Shown here: positions 27,007 to 34,905 of the stretch, piece after piece
Layout: each line of letters begins with the position of its first letter
How positions within the stretch are numbered: the first letter of the stretch is position 1
Origin: a virus
Strand: one strand, 5' to 3'
IMG/VR virus record: IMGVR_UViG_3300027899_001695
Coordinates: 36,208 to 100,207 of that record
DNA: 64,000 bases
Program-made: the position numbers and the translations under genes
The notes under the pieces: generated by a model
What the model saw: the letters and a program-made list of their open reading frames with translations, nothing else
Told to the model about the DNA's origin: nothing
Database searches by the model: none

Positions 27007-27319
27007 AGAACTCGCTCCCGCAGGAGTAAACAGTGCAAATGAGTTAGCCTATCAATGTGGGCATTGTCTCTTGACTGGTGGTACTCTTGCAGAAATGGCA
27101 AGAATAGCAATAGAGAAAAAGAAGCGAGTAGAAGCTACCGCTTCCTTATTCAAATGCAAGATGTGTAATGAGAGTGTGCCATCTACCAAAATAAATCTTG
27201 CTGATACATTTCCAACTGGAATGTTAGAACTTATACATGTTTGTGATGATTGTATGCCACTTTTGGCTATATCGGAAGCAAAACGTAGGGAGAAAATAAA
27301 TGACACAAGAAGAGCGTAA
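26969..27319 (+). CDS. Double zinc-ribbon protein
   Basis: 116 residues starting at GTG 26969 (TAAGGAG upstream). Two Cys4 units: CPNC...CGHC and CKMC...CDDC. This is the duplicated form of the zinc-ribbon theme in the region. Function unknown; DNA, RNA or protein binding is possible. Confidence 0.6.
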   Translation: MENSKKLCPNCNRELAPAGVNSANELAYQCGHCLLTGGTLAEMARIAIEKKKRVEATASLFKCKMCNESVPSTKINLADTFPTGMLELIHVCDDCMPLLAISEAKRREKINDTRRA

Positions 27320-27692
27320 AGAGTTTGATGAACTTATATGTGGTTCAACCTGTTTTTCAAGACCTTGTTGTATAAGACGTACTGCCGCACATCAATTAGT
27401 ATATTCTGATGGCATATACCATTGTTCTATGCACTCATATTGTTCACGAGTAACGCCTGTTCGTGGTAAGATTGCTAAATGGGTAGGTCGGTATGAGGGC
27501 AAGAATGATGCTTTTAAGATTAACTTAATAAATCGTAAACTCAAAGCCTTAAAAACTGAGATTAAGGCAAGCACAATGAAACTGATTACACAAAATGGTA
27601 AAACATGGGTGGAAGTAAATGGTATGGTGGTATCGCCATCACGCTTTTCTTCGCAATGGTGGAAATTCAAGTTTGAGCGAGAAGAGAGGTAG
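27300..27692 (+). CDS. Cys-rich small protein
   Basis: 130 residues. The first 55 residues hold seven Cys and two His (CGSTCFSRPCC, then CSMHSYC); the C-terminal part is basic and beta-like. Last gene before the second GTAGCTTC promoter, whose first bases overlap its stop codon. Confidence 0.55.
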   Translation: MTQEERKEFDELICGSTCFSRPCCIRRTAAHQLVYSDGIYHCSMHSYCSRVTPVRGKIAKWVGRYEGKNDAFKINLINRKLKALKTEIKASTMKLITQNGKTWVEVNGMVVSPSRFSSQWWKFKFEREER

Positions 27693-27717
27693 CTTCAAAA
27701 CCCCTGTGTGCTATACT
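27689..27717 (+). promoter_or_regulatory. GTAGCTTC promoter, copy 2
   Basis: GTAGCTTC at 27689 and TATACT at 27712, again 23 bases apart. Overlaps the stop codon of the preceding gene. Confidence 0.75.
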
Positions 27718-27721
27718 AAAG

Positions 27722-27743
27722 AACAGGTGGAAAACCACCTGTT
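27722..27743 (+). other. Perfect hairpin at the predicted 5' end of the transcript
   Basis: AACAGGTGG-AAAA-CCACCTGTT, a 9-bp perfect stem starting 5 bases after the -10. No T run follows, so it is a 5' leader hairpin (stability or regulatory) rather than a terminator. Confidence 0.7.
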
Positions 27744-27766
27744 ACTGATAGTAGGAGAGAAAAGAA

Positions 27767-27847
27767 ATGTTTTTATTTATCACAATAAGTTTAATTTTGG
27801 TACTGACTATGATGGTTATGTGGGCTGTATATCACATTGTGGAGTAA
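27767..27847 (+). CDS. 26-residue membrane microprotein
   Basis: ATG 27767 with TAGGAGAG upstream. Almost the whole product is one hydrophobic helix (FLFITISLILVLTMMVMW). First gene after the hairpin leader. Confidence 0.55.
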   Translation: MFLFITISLILVLTMMVMWAVYHIVE

Positions 27848-27874
27848 TACATGATGACTTATAGGAGTTATACA

Positions 27875-28072
27875 ATGAATTTATCTAAACAACACTTTAA
27901 TGAACTATGCCAATTAGCAGACTGTATTGATAAATGTGAATATAATAAAAGTAGAAACTGTGTCGCTTGGATTTTAATAGACCCATTCAAGCGTAAATTA
28001 CTTGAAGTAAAATATACAAATGCGGAGAAAAGAATGAAATGGAAAAAGCAAAACCAAATATTGGAAATATAG
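27875..28072 (+). CDS. Zinc microprotein with DPFKR tail
   Basis: 65 residues from ATG 27875 (TAGGAG upstream), chosen over an ATG 24 bases earlier without a site. Five Cys (LCQLADCIDKCEY, NC), then ILIDPFKRKLLEVKYTNAEK. Paralogue of 25573 and 28968. The tail overlaps a dispersed GCGG element. Confidence 0.6.
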   Translation: MNLSKQHFNELCQLADCIDKCEYNKSRNCVAWILIDPFKRKLLEVKYTNAEKRMKWKKQNQILEI

Positions 28073-28332
28073 AAATTGAACAGGTTGCTAAAATGCTTAA
28101 TATGCAACCAAAGATTAAAACAACTAAACGATGTATTATTGAGGCTTTTAGTAGTCTTATAATATGGTTAGAGGAGCCTTGCAAGGAAGAATTGCATTTT
28201 CCTGAAGAAGGTCGTGACCATTATATTCGGTATGTGAAAGGACAATATACACATCGTAAATATTGCCCCATATGTTGGAAAGAATTTAAGGAGAGTATAG
28301 CACATGATGACATTAAAAGATTTCATGGATAA
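28039..28332 (+). CDS. Hypothetical protein with C-terminal Cys pair
   Basis: 97 residues. A helical N-terminus, a His-rich stretch near residues 70-80, and CPIC near the C-terminus. The GCGGAGAAAAG element supplies its ribosome site. Confidence 0.52.
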   Translation: MEKAKPNIGNIEIEQVAKMLNMQPKIKTTKRCIIEAFSSLIIWLEEPCKEELHFPEEGRDHYIRYVKGQYTHRKYCPICWKEFKESIAHDDIKRFHG

Positions 28333-28990
28333 GAGAAAACAGGGCGAACAGCCTACAACTGAGGAAGCACTTGAAATGCCTGTGGCTCAAGCTACTATTA
28401 AACGTATTGAGCGTAAAGAGGATATGGATGAACACCGCAAAGGCGTTCTAACAAGGGCAAAGATACTGGCAAAGTTTGCAGGAATTAAATTTAAGGCAAG
28501 GGAACTGGTAGACGAATGGATACTTGTTACCTATGACCTACCTGCTACTGATGCAGGTAATAAGGCTCGTCAGGATTTTCTTAGACTTGCACCACGAATA
28601 GGTGCAGTCATGCACACGAAATCTGTATACCTTATGCCTAATACGAATGAGTGTCAGACTGCTACTGTTGATTTGGCAAAGATTGGGAATGTCTATATTT
28701 GGACTTCCAAGGCCAATGATGAAGCATCAAAGAAACAGCTAACCGACCTTTATGACGAACGAATAAAAGGCGGAATAAAAGAAATAAAAGAGAGGATGTC
28801 TTCTATTCGTAAGCATATGGCTAAGGAACAGAATGGCATGGCTAATAGGATGGTAGAGAAAACGATTGATATATTCAATAATAGTGTATTCTCTGTTGTT
28901 CAACGTGGCAATGCTGAACTGTATAATCTGCTTGCTACAATGCGTGACGAATTACAGGAGTTACAGCATGAAGTGGAAAGCAAGGTCTAA
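28304..28990 (+). CDS. Cas2/ChrB-N-like ferredoxin-fold protein
   Basis: 228 residues. Residues about 68-125 read WILVTYDLPATDAGNKARQD, then RIGAVMHTKSVYLMP, the strand-helix-strand pattern of ChrB N-terminal, PaaX-C and Cas2-like proteins, followed by a helical tail (ERIKGGIKEIKERM) as in ChrB. In cells these domains are regulators or structural nucleases. Adjacent to the MoxR ATPase gene. No cas1 or CRISPR array is present, so a CRISPR role is not suggested. Confidence 0.5.
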   Translation: MMTLKDFMDKRKQGEQPTTEEALEMPVAQATIKRIERKEDMDEHRKGVLTRAKILAKFAGIKFKARELVDEWILVTYDLPATDAGNKARQDFLRLAPRIGAVMHTKSVYLMPNTNECQTATVDLAKIGNVYIWTSKANDEASKKQLTDLYDERIKGGIKEIKERMSSIRKHMAKEQNGMANRMVEKTIDIFNNSVFSVVQRGNAELYNLLATMRDELQELQHEVESKV

Positions 28991-29159
28991 AGCAGAGCAG
29001 AGAAAGCTATGCTTACTCTCTGAGTGTACTTATTCTGAGTGCTACAATAGAAACACTAAACGTGTGGCTTATTGTAGCATTTGGGATGAAATAGACCCAT
29101 TCAAAAAGTTATTACTTGAAATAAAATATAAAAAACAGGAGAAACAGAAAAATGGCTAA
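28968..29159 (+). CDS. Zinc microprotein with DPFKK tail
   Basis: 63 residues from ATG 28968 with CAGGAG upstream. Cys at LCLLSECTYSEC and YC, then EIDPFKKLLLEIKYKKQEK. Translationally coupled to the Cas2-like gene and to the MoxR gene. Confidence 0.6.
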   Translation: MKWKARSKAEQRKLCLLSECTYSECYNRNTKRVAYCSIWDEIDPFKKLLLEIKYKKQEKQKNG

Positions 29160-30219
29160 AGACACACCGATTACTACATCAATGATTAGGATGCGTCCTG
29201 CAGAAATTGAGGAAGCTATCGTAGGTAATTACAAGAAACGTGTTCCTCGTGCAATTATACTTGGTTCACCTGGGAGTGGAAAGACTTCTGTGCTTTATCA
29301 TATAGCAGACAACATCTTAAAAGTACCACGTTTTACATTTCAGGCTACTCTTTATGACCCTACTGAGGTTAAAGGATTGCCTGTAATGACCGAAGAAATG
29401 CGTGATGGTAAGTTGGTTAAGATTGCAAAATTTCTTCCTTTTGAAGATATGCCGTCTTGCCCTGAGGGACTTCTTATCATTGATGATATAACACATTCCG
29501 CACAACAGACACAAAATGCGTTCATGCGTCTTATTCTTGAGGGAATAGCAGGGGCATGGGATTTGGGCGGTTTGTATCCTGTTGCTACTGGTAATAGGGC
29601 GATGGATAGGGCAGGTGCAAAAGACCTGCAGACTGCTATGGCTAACCGCTTTTGGTTCGTTGAGTTTGAGGACAACTACTCCGATTGGCGGTCATGGGCG
29701 GTACAGAATGACATTCATCCTGCTATCATTGCTTACTTGGGTACTCCGTTTGGTCAAGATTGGCTAAACAAGTTTGATGCAACACATCAGATTAATCCGA
29801 CACAACGTACATGGGAAATGGCTTCACACCATATGAAGTCTATGTCAAGCAACGAAATACTCATGCGTAAATGTATTGCAGGGTGCATTGGTGATGAAGC
29901 TACTGCAAAATTCATGGGATGGATGAAAGTCTATTCACAGCTTCCCGACCTTAAAAAGGTTATGGCAGGAGAAGACATTTACGTTGATAATGTTGACGTA
30001 ATGTATGCTACTGTTTCCGCACTTGTTTCAATGGCAAAAAATGCGGATAAAAGAAAGGTTGCCTTTCAACGTTTAATTGACTATGCTTTGGGTATTCCTG
30101 ATGGATACGTTGAATTGGGTGCTTTGATTGGTAAGGACTTGTTCAAACTTGATATGGCTACGTTTGAGAAACTTAACCTTGATAAGTGGGAGTCACGTTT
30201 CGAAGAGATTGTAATCTAG
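29152..30219 (+). CDS. MoxR-type AAA+ ATPase
   Basis: 355 residues. Walker A GSPGSGKT (residues 39-45), Walker B LLIIDD (107-112), sensor-1 PVATGNR and arginine-finger region AMANRF are all present. MoxR ATPases remodel or activate partner proteins, usually a VWA-domain protein encoded nearby; that partner is the gene at 31078, four small genes downstream. A forward GCGG element is embedded in the 3' part (KNADKRK). Catalytic motifs look intact. Confidence 0.85.
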   Translation: MAKDTPITTSMIRMRPAEIEEAIVGNYKKRVPRAIILGSPGSGKTSVLYHIADNILKVPRFTFQATLYDPTEVKGLPVMTEEMRDGKLVKIAKFLPFEDMPSCPEGLLIIDDITHSAQQTQNAFMRLILEGIAGAWDLGGLYPVATGNRAMDRAGAKDLQTAMANRFWFVEFEDNYSDWRSWAVQNDIHPAIIAYLGTPFGQDWLNKFDATHQINPTQRTWEMASHHMKSMSSNEILMRKCIAGCIGDEATAKFMGWMKVYSQLPDLKKVMAGEDIYVDNVDVMYATVSALVSMAKNADKRKVAFQRLIDYALGIPDGYVELGALIGKDLFKLDMATFEKLNLDKWESRFEEIVI

Positions 30220-30236
30220 TACAAATGTACTATAAT
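30209..30236 (+). promoter_or_regulatory. Candidate promoter, TTGTAA-N16-TATAAT
   Basis: -35 at 30209, -10 at 30231, inside the end of the MoxR gene. A small palindrome GTACAAATGTAC covers the spacer and could be an operator. The next ATG (30250) follows closely. Confidence 0.45.
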
Positions 30237-30249
30237 GCAGGAGAGTAAA

Positions 30250-30495
30250 ATGAACAAAGAATGTAATGTTAGGGAAATATGCCCATTTGATTTGGAGAAA
30301 CTGGCTATCAAACAAGACACATTCCATCAAAAATGTTCCCCTGATGATACATTAAAAAAGGATGGCGACTTTTGTAGTAACGTATCATACTGTTGTGTGA
30401 TATGTTCTACAAAAGGTTGTGATGCACTAAATAAAGAAAGATGGGGCTTCAAAAGAACCTTATTAAGGATGAAATTAAATGCAAAGTCAACTTAA
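30250..30495 (+). CDS. Cys-rich microprotein
   Basis: 81 residues from ATG 30250 (GCAGGAGAG upstream). Nine Cys, including CCVIC, and a tail GFKRTLLRMKLNAK resembling the family tail. Lies between MoxR and its VWA partner. Confidence 0.57.
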   Translation: MNKECNVREICPFDLEKLAIKQDTFHQKCSPDDTLKKDGDFCSNVSYCCVICSTKGCDALNKERWGFKRTLLRMKLNAKST

Positions 30496-30724
30496 TGACT
30501 ACCCAAATGCATTCCAACAATTAAACTTAGCACAAAAACAACGGTTATGTTTATATTGTTCTACACATGGTCTTTGTAAGCCAGCTAAAGATAAAACCCA
30601 ACGAATAGGAAATGGGTGTTATACAGGCTTTGAACAAAGTAAATGGATATGGTGTGGTCAATGGTTGGAGTTAGATTGGTTTAAAGTAGTTTTAATAACG
30701 AGGAGTAAAAATGAAAGTAAGTGA
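30479..30724 (+). CDS. Cys-rich microprotein
   Basis: 81 residues. CLYCSTHGLC and CYTGF... WC, then the tail LDWFKVVLITRSK, a variant of DPFKRxLL. Overlaps both neighbouring genes. Confidence 0.55.
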   Translation: MQSQLNDYPNAFQQLNLAQKQRLCLYCSTHGLCKPAKDKTQRIGNGCYTGFEQSKWIWCGQWLELDWFKVVLITRSKNESK

Positions 30725-30902
30725 TATACTAAATCGTCTCAAAGATACAAGAGGATTTATCAATGAACGTAAAATCTATGAAGAAGACGGTGAGTGTGAT
30801 GAAGACGAGTTAAGCAACATGGAGTTTATGCTTGAGGGCGTTGAGAGTGCTATTGAGTTCTTTGAGGAGTGGTTAGCAGAAAATGAAGACTTTGAGGAGT
30901 AA
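30711..30902 (+). CDS. Small acidic helical protein
   Basis: 63 residues, about one third Asp/Glu. GAGGAG before ATG 30711. Could be a DNA mimic or an acidic partner; no family recognised. Confidence 0.5.
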   Translation: MKVSDILNRLKDTRGFINERKIYEEDGECDEDELSNMEFMLEGVESAIEFFEEWLAENEDFEE

Positions 30903-30906
30903 GTAA

Positions 30907-31077
30907 ATGAATGAGTTAGAACTGTTCTTTAGTGACTTAAATGAACAAGCAAAAAAGAAAGTAATGGAGTTTTATGGAATGGAAAGTGCAGGTGATGGTA
31001 ATTGGGAAATACTGCCTTTGTGTATTCTATGCAACGAAGATACAGAATATGTAAAAAGAGAAACGCAGGAGAGTTAA
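30907..31077 (+). CDS. Small acidic protein with CILC pair
   Basis: 56 residues. Helical acidic N-terminus and a late LCILC. Its stop codon abuts the start of the VWA gene, so it is coupled to it. Confidence 0.5.
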   Translation: MNELELFFSDLNEQAKKKVMEFYGMESAGDGNWEILPLCILCNEDTEYVKRETQES

Positions 31078-32184
31078 ATGGACGTAAAAGTAATTAGGGC
31101 AAAGGTTCAGTTAATGCTGAACAGACCATTCTATGGTTCACTTGTTGCAAGATTGCAATTAAAACCTTGGGATGGTTATACATTTGCTACTGATGGAGAG
31201 TTTCTTTATGTTCCTGCAAAGCATGACTACGATAAAGATACTCTTGAGTCAGTAGTAGCACATGAAACATGGCATTGTGCGTTGCTTCATCCATTTCGTA
31301 TTGGAAAACGTAACCATATGCTGTGGAACATTGCTTGTGATTATGCAATCAATGACCTGCTTCAACGTGATGGCTTCAAAATTCATAGTACGTGGCTGTA
31401 CGATAAGAAATACGCAGGTATGAGTGCAGAGAAGATTTATGAGAAGCTACCAAAAGATATGCAAATGCCAAAAGAATTGATAGACTTGATTGAGCGTCTT
31501 GATAAGGCAAGTAAGGGCAAAGGTAATAAGGGTAAGAACAAGTTTCCATCCAAATCTAATCAAGATTTAGAGCAAGAATGGAAAGAGAACATGGCTTCTT
31601 CTATTGAACGCAATCGTGGGCATCTTCCTGCAGGATTTGAGGAACAACTGACAGACTATATGTTCCCACAAATTCCTTGGCAAACTCTTCTATTCCGCTT
31701 TTTACAAGTCACTAAAGGTATGCAAGACTTTAGAGCATATCCGTTCCATAGGGCTCATATATGGCGTGGTATATTCTTGCCATCGTTGCAAGGTGACTTC
31801 ATTGAAATCAACGTGGCATGGGATACATCAGGAAGTATGAGCAACGAGGAACTATCAAAGGGACTTGCGGAAACAAGGGGAATGTGTGCAAACTTCGGTG
31901 GTTATCTCATTCATCTTTTTATGTGTGATGCGGATTGTCATTCGGTTACAGATATAACAGATGATTCAGAAGTACCAACAGTAGTAACAGGTCGTGGTGG
32001 TACATCATTTGTTCCTGTATTCAAGAAGATACAAGAATTGCAGTTAGATGATTTGCCACTTGTTTACTTTACTGACTTGGATGGTGAGTTTCCAAAAGAA
32101 GCAAAGGATGATACGCTATGGGTTACTTCCGAAAGGAGCAAGCATACTAAAATTCCATTCGGAGAACTTATCGTACTCAATTAA
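31078..32184 (+). CDS. DUF2201-type metallopeptidase-like/VWA protein (MoxR partner)
   Basis: 368 residues. The N-terminal domain has an HExxH-like zinc motif (HETWHCALLH, residues 62-71) and a Trp-Asn-Ala-x-Asp helix typical of the putative metallopeptidase domain (DUF2201_N). The C-terminal VWA-like domain carries the MIDAS DTSGSMS (249-255) and GRGGTSF. Such proteins are partners of MoxR ATPases. GCAGGAGAG precedes ATG. It probably acts with the ATPase at 29152; the target is unknown. Confidence 0.78.
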   Translation: MDVKVIRAKVQLMLNRPFYGSLVARLQLKPWDGYTFATDGEFLYVPAKHDYDKDTLESVVAHETWHCALLHPFRIGKRNHMLWNIACDYAINDLLQRDGFKIHSTWLYDKKYAGMSAEKIYEKLPKDMQMPKELIDLIERLDKASKGKGNKGKNKFPSKSNQDLEQEWKENMASSIERNRGHLPAGFEEQLTDYMFPQIPWQTLLFRFLQVTKGMQDFRAYPFHRAHIWRGIFLPSLQGDFIEINVAWDTSGSMSNEELSKGLAETRGMCANFGGYLIHLFMCDADCHSVTDITDDSEVPTVVTGRGGTSFVPVFKKIQELQLDDLPLVYFTDLDGEFPKEAKDDTLWVTSERSKHTKIPFGELIVLN

Positions 32185-32201
32185 ACAAGAAAGGAGAGCA
32201 A

Positions 32202-32549
32202 GTGAGAATTACTGCAAGATATTCCGAAGCAAATACACATATGTATTTGTATCATGTGCCAAAATATGAATTGGCAAAGCTACTTGAAACAAAACAGTTT
32301 AGTGTTAAAGTAAGCGTGATGCGTAAGCCTACTGCTAAACAGAGCCAATACTATGATGAAAAAGAGTCTGTTGGTTATCATAAGGTTACGCTATCGCAAC
32401 AAGTAGCTACAGGCAGGTTAGATATAGTCTTGACGTCACATAGACTTACTGAGAAAGACATACTTGCCTTGAAGTTACAACCAATTCAACAGGCCGTTGA
32501 GAAAGAACGGCATCAAGCAATTACAGCCAAATTGAAAAAGGCTACCTAA
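32202..32549 (+). CDS. Hypothetical protein after the VWA gene (GTG start)
   Basis: 115 residues. GTG 32202 with AAGGAGAG upstream. Mixed alpha/beta, ending in a basic helix; no family recognised. It is the last gene before a terminator, so it closes the MoxR-VWA operon. Confidence 0.55.
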   Translation: MRITARYSEANTHMYLYHVPKYELAKLLETKQFSVKVSVMRKPTAKQSQYYDEKESVGYHKVTLSQQVATGRLDIVLTSHRLTEKDILALKLQPIQQAVEKERHQAITAKLKKAT

Positions 32550-32553
32550 AATT

Positions 32554-32597
32554 GGGCGGGTCATTCGTTTAATTACGTTTGACTCGCCCTTTTTTTG
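32554..32597 (+). terminator. Intrinsic terminator of the MoxR-VWA operon
   Basis: GGGCGGGTCA pairs with TGACTCGCCC (one G-T wobble), followed by seven T. A new GTAGCTTC promoter begins six bases later. Confidence 0.85.
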
Positions 32598-32602
32598 TTT
32601 CC

Positions 32603-32631
32603 GTAGCTTCAAAACCCTGCTGTGGTATACT
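32603..32631 (+). promoter_or_regulatory. GTAGCTTC promoter, copy 3, with inverted repeat
   Basis: GTAGCTTC at 32603, TATACT at 32626 (23-base phase). ACCCTG at 32614 and CAGGGT at 32634 form a perfect inverted repeat around the -10, a possible operator. Confidence 0.75.
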
Positions 32632-32666
32632 GTCAGGGTAGAGAAAAAACAGATAGGAGAGATAAA

Positions 32667-32846
32667 ATGCCAAATATAAATGGGTACTTAGTATCAACAA
32701 ACTGTCTTGATGCACCTGTTCAAATAGAAGAAATAAGAGATACAGATGAAGACTTGATAATCTTATTTGACAAACCTTTTACTTTTGCACTTTGGTTTAA
32801 TAAGAAAGAAAAAGAAATCTTAATTGATATTCTTAATGGAGCATAA
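32667..32846 (+). CDS. Small acidic protein
   Basis: 59 residues from ATG 32667 (TAGGAGAG upstream); the longer open frame would start inside the promoter. Contains a beta-rich FDKPFTFALWF segment. No family recognised. Confidence 0.55.
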   Translation: MPNINGYLVSTNCLDAPVQIEEIRDTDEDLIILFDKPFTFALWFNKKEKEILIDILNGA

Positions 32847-33211
32847 TGATGGCAATTAGAGAAGTAAAACTATTTCAAATACCGCCAATAATAGCAGTTA
32901 TGCCTGTTATTCCAGTAACTACAACACCATGTAACAAGTATAGGTATAACGAATACGAACCTGAAATGACAAGATTTCATCCTGATGATATGACAGGAGA
33001 AGATATACCTTGGTACTTACAACCTGAAATGCAAGGCGTAGCAAAAGAGATATATGATGCTACTTCAAGTGATAGAACAAGTGCTTTTGCTTGTAAGGCT
33101 TGTGGTGTTATACCATCAGTAAGGGATAGACGCTATGTAGTTAAGACAGGCAATATTGAGTTAGCTTGTAGTGCCGAATGTGTGGCTACAATAAAAAAGC
33201 GGAAAGGATAA
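32846..33211 (+). CDS. Zinc-binding protein with Pro-rich N-terminus
   Basis: 121 residues. ATG overlaps the previous stop. A hydrophobic Pro/Ile/Val N-terminus, an acidic middle, and a C-terminal treble-clef-like CKAC...CSAEC. The last codons (KKRKG) lie in a forward GCGG element. Confidence 0.57.
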   Translation: MMAIREVKLFQIPPIIAVMPVIPVTTTPCNKYRYNEYEPEMTRFHPDDMTGEDIPWYLQPEMQGVAKEIYDATSSDRTSAFACKACGVIPSVRDRRYVVKTGNIELACSAECVATIKKRKG

Positions 33212-33217
33212 AATAAA

Positions 33218-33340
33218 ATGAATGATTGGTTATTTAACTTTTGGTGGCAACAAAAAGTAATTTCAATGTGGTTATTGCTACCAGTTATACTATTTGGTAT
33301 AATAATGCTAATAAAAATAGTGTGTAAAAAGGAGAAATAA
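33218..33340 (+). CDS. 40-residue membrane microprotein
   Basis: ATG 33218. An aromatic N-terminus (WLFNFWW) and one hydrophobic helix of about 19 residues, then a basic KKEK tail whose codons contain the ribosome site of the next gene. Confidence 0.55.
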   Translation: MNDWLFNFWWQQKVISMWLLLPVILFGIIMLIKIVCKKEK

Positions 33341-33514
33341 ATGAAAACGTATGAAATGCCAGTAACATTAACAATCAAGTTTGAAGCAGAGAATGAGAAA
33401 CAAGCTATGGAATTGCTTACATTCATGTTCATCAATCCTAAATTTGAAGAAAAGTTTGAAGCAAGGCTATTAGATGTTGAAGAAGATTGGGGCGAGTTGC
33501 AGTTACTCAAATGA
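33341..33514 (+). CDS. Small acidic alpha/beta protein
   Basis: 57 residues with AAAGGAGAAATA before ATG. Reads MKTYEMPVTLTIKFEAENEK, the start of a small beta-alpha-beta protein. The stop overlaps the next ATG (ATGA). Confidence 0.5.
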   Translation: MKTYEMPVTLTIKFEAENEKQAMELLTFMFINPKFEEKFEARLLDVEEDWGELQLLK

Positions 33515-33828
33515 AAGAAATAACAACTATTGTATGTAAACTTGAACAGACTGAAAGCAAAGAGTATCACGCTATTGAAGCAGGTGAATGTAAACGTGGA
33601 CAAGGACTTATATATGACCACATGACAGGATATAGGTGCTTGAGAGAGAATGGCACGTTAGGACATTGTATTAGAGTAACATCTGATGGCAGTATGTTTA
33701 CGAACTTCAATGTGCGTGATGGCTTTAAGGTTAGCTTAGTAATCAATGACCTTAATCAATTAAAGACAAGCACAATAAAAAATGCGGATAAAAGAAAAGC
33801 ATTTATATGGGATGGCACAGTAGGGTAG
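33511..33828 (+). CDS. Hypothetical protein
   Basis: 105 residues from ATG 33511, coupled to the previous stop. Four Cys spread through the chain; ends in KNADKRKAFIWDGT, where the KNADKRK codons are a forward GCGG element identical in frame to the one in the MoxR gene. Its last codon overlaps the next promoter. Confidence 0.52.
   Translation: MKEITTIVCKLEQTESKEYHAIEAGECKRGQGLIYDHMTGYRCLRENGTLGHCIRVTSDGSMFTNFNVRDGFKVSLVINDLNQLKTSTIKNADKRKAFIWDGTVG
33774..33799 (+). repeat. Dispersed GCGG element, forward copy
   Basis: AATAAAAAATGCGGATAAAA followed by GAAAAG, inside a coding region with no start codon after it, so its conservation there is not explained by ribosome binding. Confidence 0.75.
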
Positions 33829-33853
33829 CTTCAAAACCCTGCTGTGCTATACT
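33825..33853 (+). promoter_or_regulatory. GTAGCTTC promoter, copy 4
   Basis: GTAGCTTC at 33825, TATACT at 33848 (23-base phase). Drives 33894 to 35611. Confidence 0.75.
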
Positions 33854-33893
33854 GTGAGAGTAGCAAAAATAAACAGATAAAGGAGAGTTAAAG

Positions 33894-34649
33894 ATGCCTA
33901 CAAATCTATTAAACAATGACCCAAGACTAAGCTATCCATTATTCAGGGATGAAAACGGAAACATTCCAGTCATTAAGAGTCTAAATCGTTTGGGAAATAT
34001 CGTATATCAAATACCAAATGATAATGCTCAAATAGTCTATCGGATATTGGTATATGAAGCATCAAATCAAAATGAAGATGTATATAACAATCTGGTGGTA
34101 GCCAATCCTAATAGCTATAGACTACGATTGAATAATCAGGTAATGGTAGAACGTGTTAGTACGATTGATTATACTTATCCGTATAATAGTAATGGTGAAA
34201 GACCACGTAGATTAACAGGTTTGAAATTCAAGGTAGACGTACCTACACGTGGTTCATGGGGAAGATGGCAAAGTTATTCAGCACGAACAGCATCAGTAGT
34301 GCGTGGTACAATTACTTTTAATGCAATGCAAAATGTATTAAGGGAAGTTAATCAGTTACTTGAACACCATATAGAACATGAGAATGAACGCCAACGCCTT
34401 CATCGTATAGAACGTGAACGAATAGACCGTGAAGCTAATCAAGCAAGTGTCTTTATGAATAGTGTACTTGAACACTATCCACTTGAACCATCTGATGATT
34501 ATGGTTGGCGTAACAACTTTACGCAAGTACGTTTGTCTATTGTAATAGATAAGTATCAAGTAGCAAAAGTATTTGATGCTATTCATAATGTTCGGCATAT
34601 GCAGACCAATCCGTTGGATGCAGAATACCTACTGAAAAAGGATTACTAA
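33894..34649 (+). CDS. Hypothetical protein upstream of the amidotransferase
   Basis: 251 residues, AAGGAGAG before ATG 33894. A beta-rich N-terminal half and a long Arg/Glu/His helix (HHIEHENERQRLHRIERE). No family recognised. Same operon as the glutamine amidotransferase, so it may belong to that system. Confidence 0.55.
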   Translation: MPTNLLNNDPRLSYPLFRDENGNIPVIKSLNRLGNIVYQIPNDNAQIVYRILVYEASNQNEDVYNNLVVANPNSYRLRLNNQVMVERVSTIDYTYPYNSNGERPRRLTGLKFKVDVPTRGSWGRWQSYSARTASVVRGTITFNAMQNVLREVNQLLEHHIEHENERQRLHRIERERIDREANQASVFMNSVLEHYPLEPSDDYGWRNNFTQVRLSIVIDKYQVAKVFDAIHNVRHMQTNPLDAEYLLKKDY

Positions 34650-34650
34650 T

Positions 34651-34905
34651 ATGAGTAGCGGATTACGGAGAGTATACAATATCCAATCAAATACAGACCC
34701 ATTATGGTATTCAATTCAACAGAAATGGTATCTACCACGACATCATAGGATATTTAAGAAACTTTATGAATGTCCTAAATGTGGCAAACCAACTTTAACA
34801 AATAAACGTTGTTCAGACAGATGTAAAAATAAAAAAGGAGAGTTAATCAATGTGCAGACTATCAGCAATCATTCAACTCGGAGAGCAGAAGGCAACACCG
34901 CTTGA
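34651..34905 (+). CDS. Zinc-ribbon microprotein
   Basis: 84 residues. CPKCGKPTLTNKRCSDRC is a compact Cys4 site; a basic aromatic N-terminus precedes it. The 3' 56 bases overlap the amidotransferase gene. Confidence 0.55.
   Translation: MSSGLRRVYNIQSNTDPLWYSIQQKWYLPRHHRIFKKLYECPKCGKPTLTNKRCSDRCKNKKGELINVQTISNHSTRRAEGNTA

Noticed and set aside
28304-28990. Cas2 of a phage CRISPR system
   Set aside because: No cas1, other cas genes or repeat array; the ChrB/PaaX-like fold explains the motif equally well.
32048-32269. 73-codon frame overlapping the end of the VWA gene
   Set aside because: Alternative frame without ribosome site; VWA domain and the GTG-start gene at 32202 explain the region.
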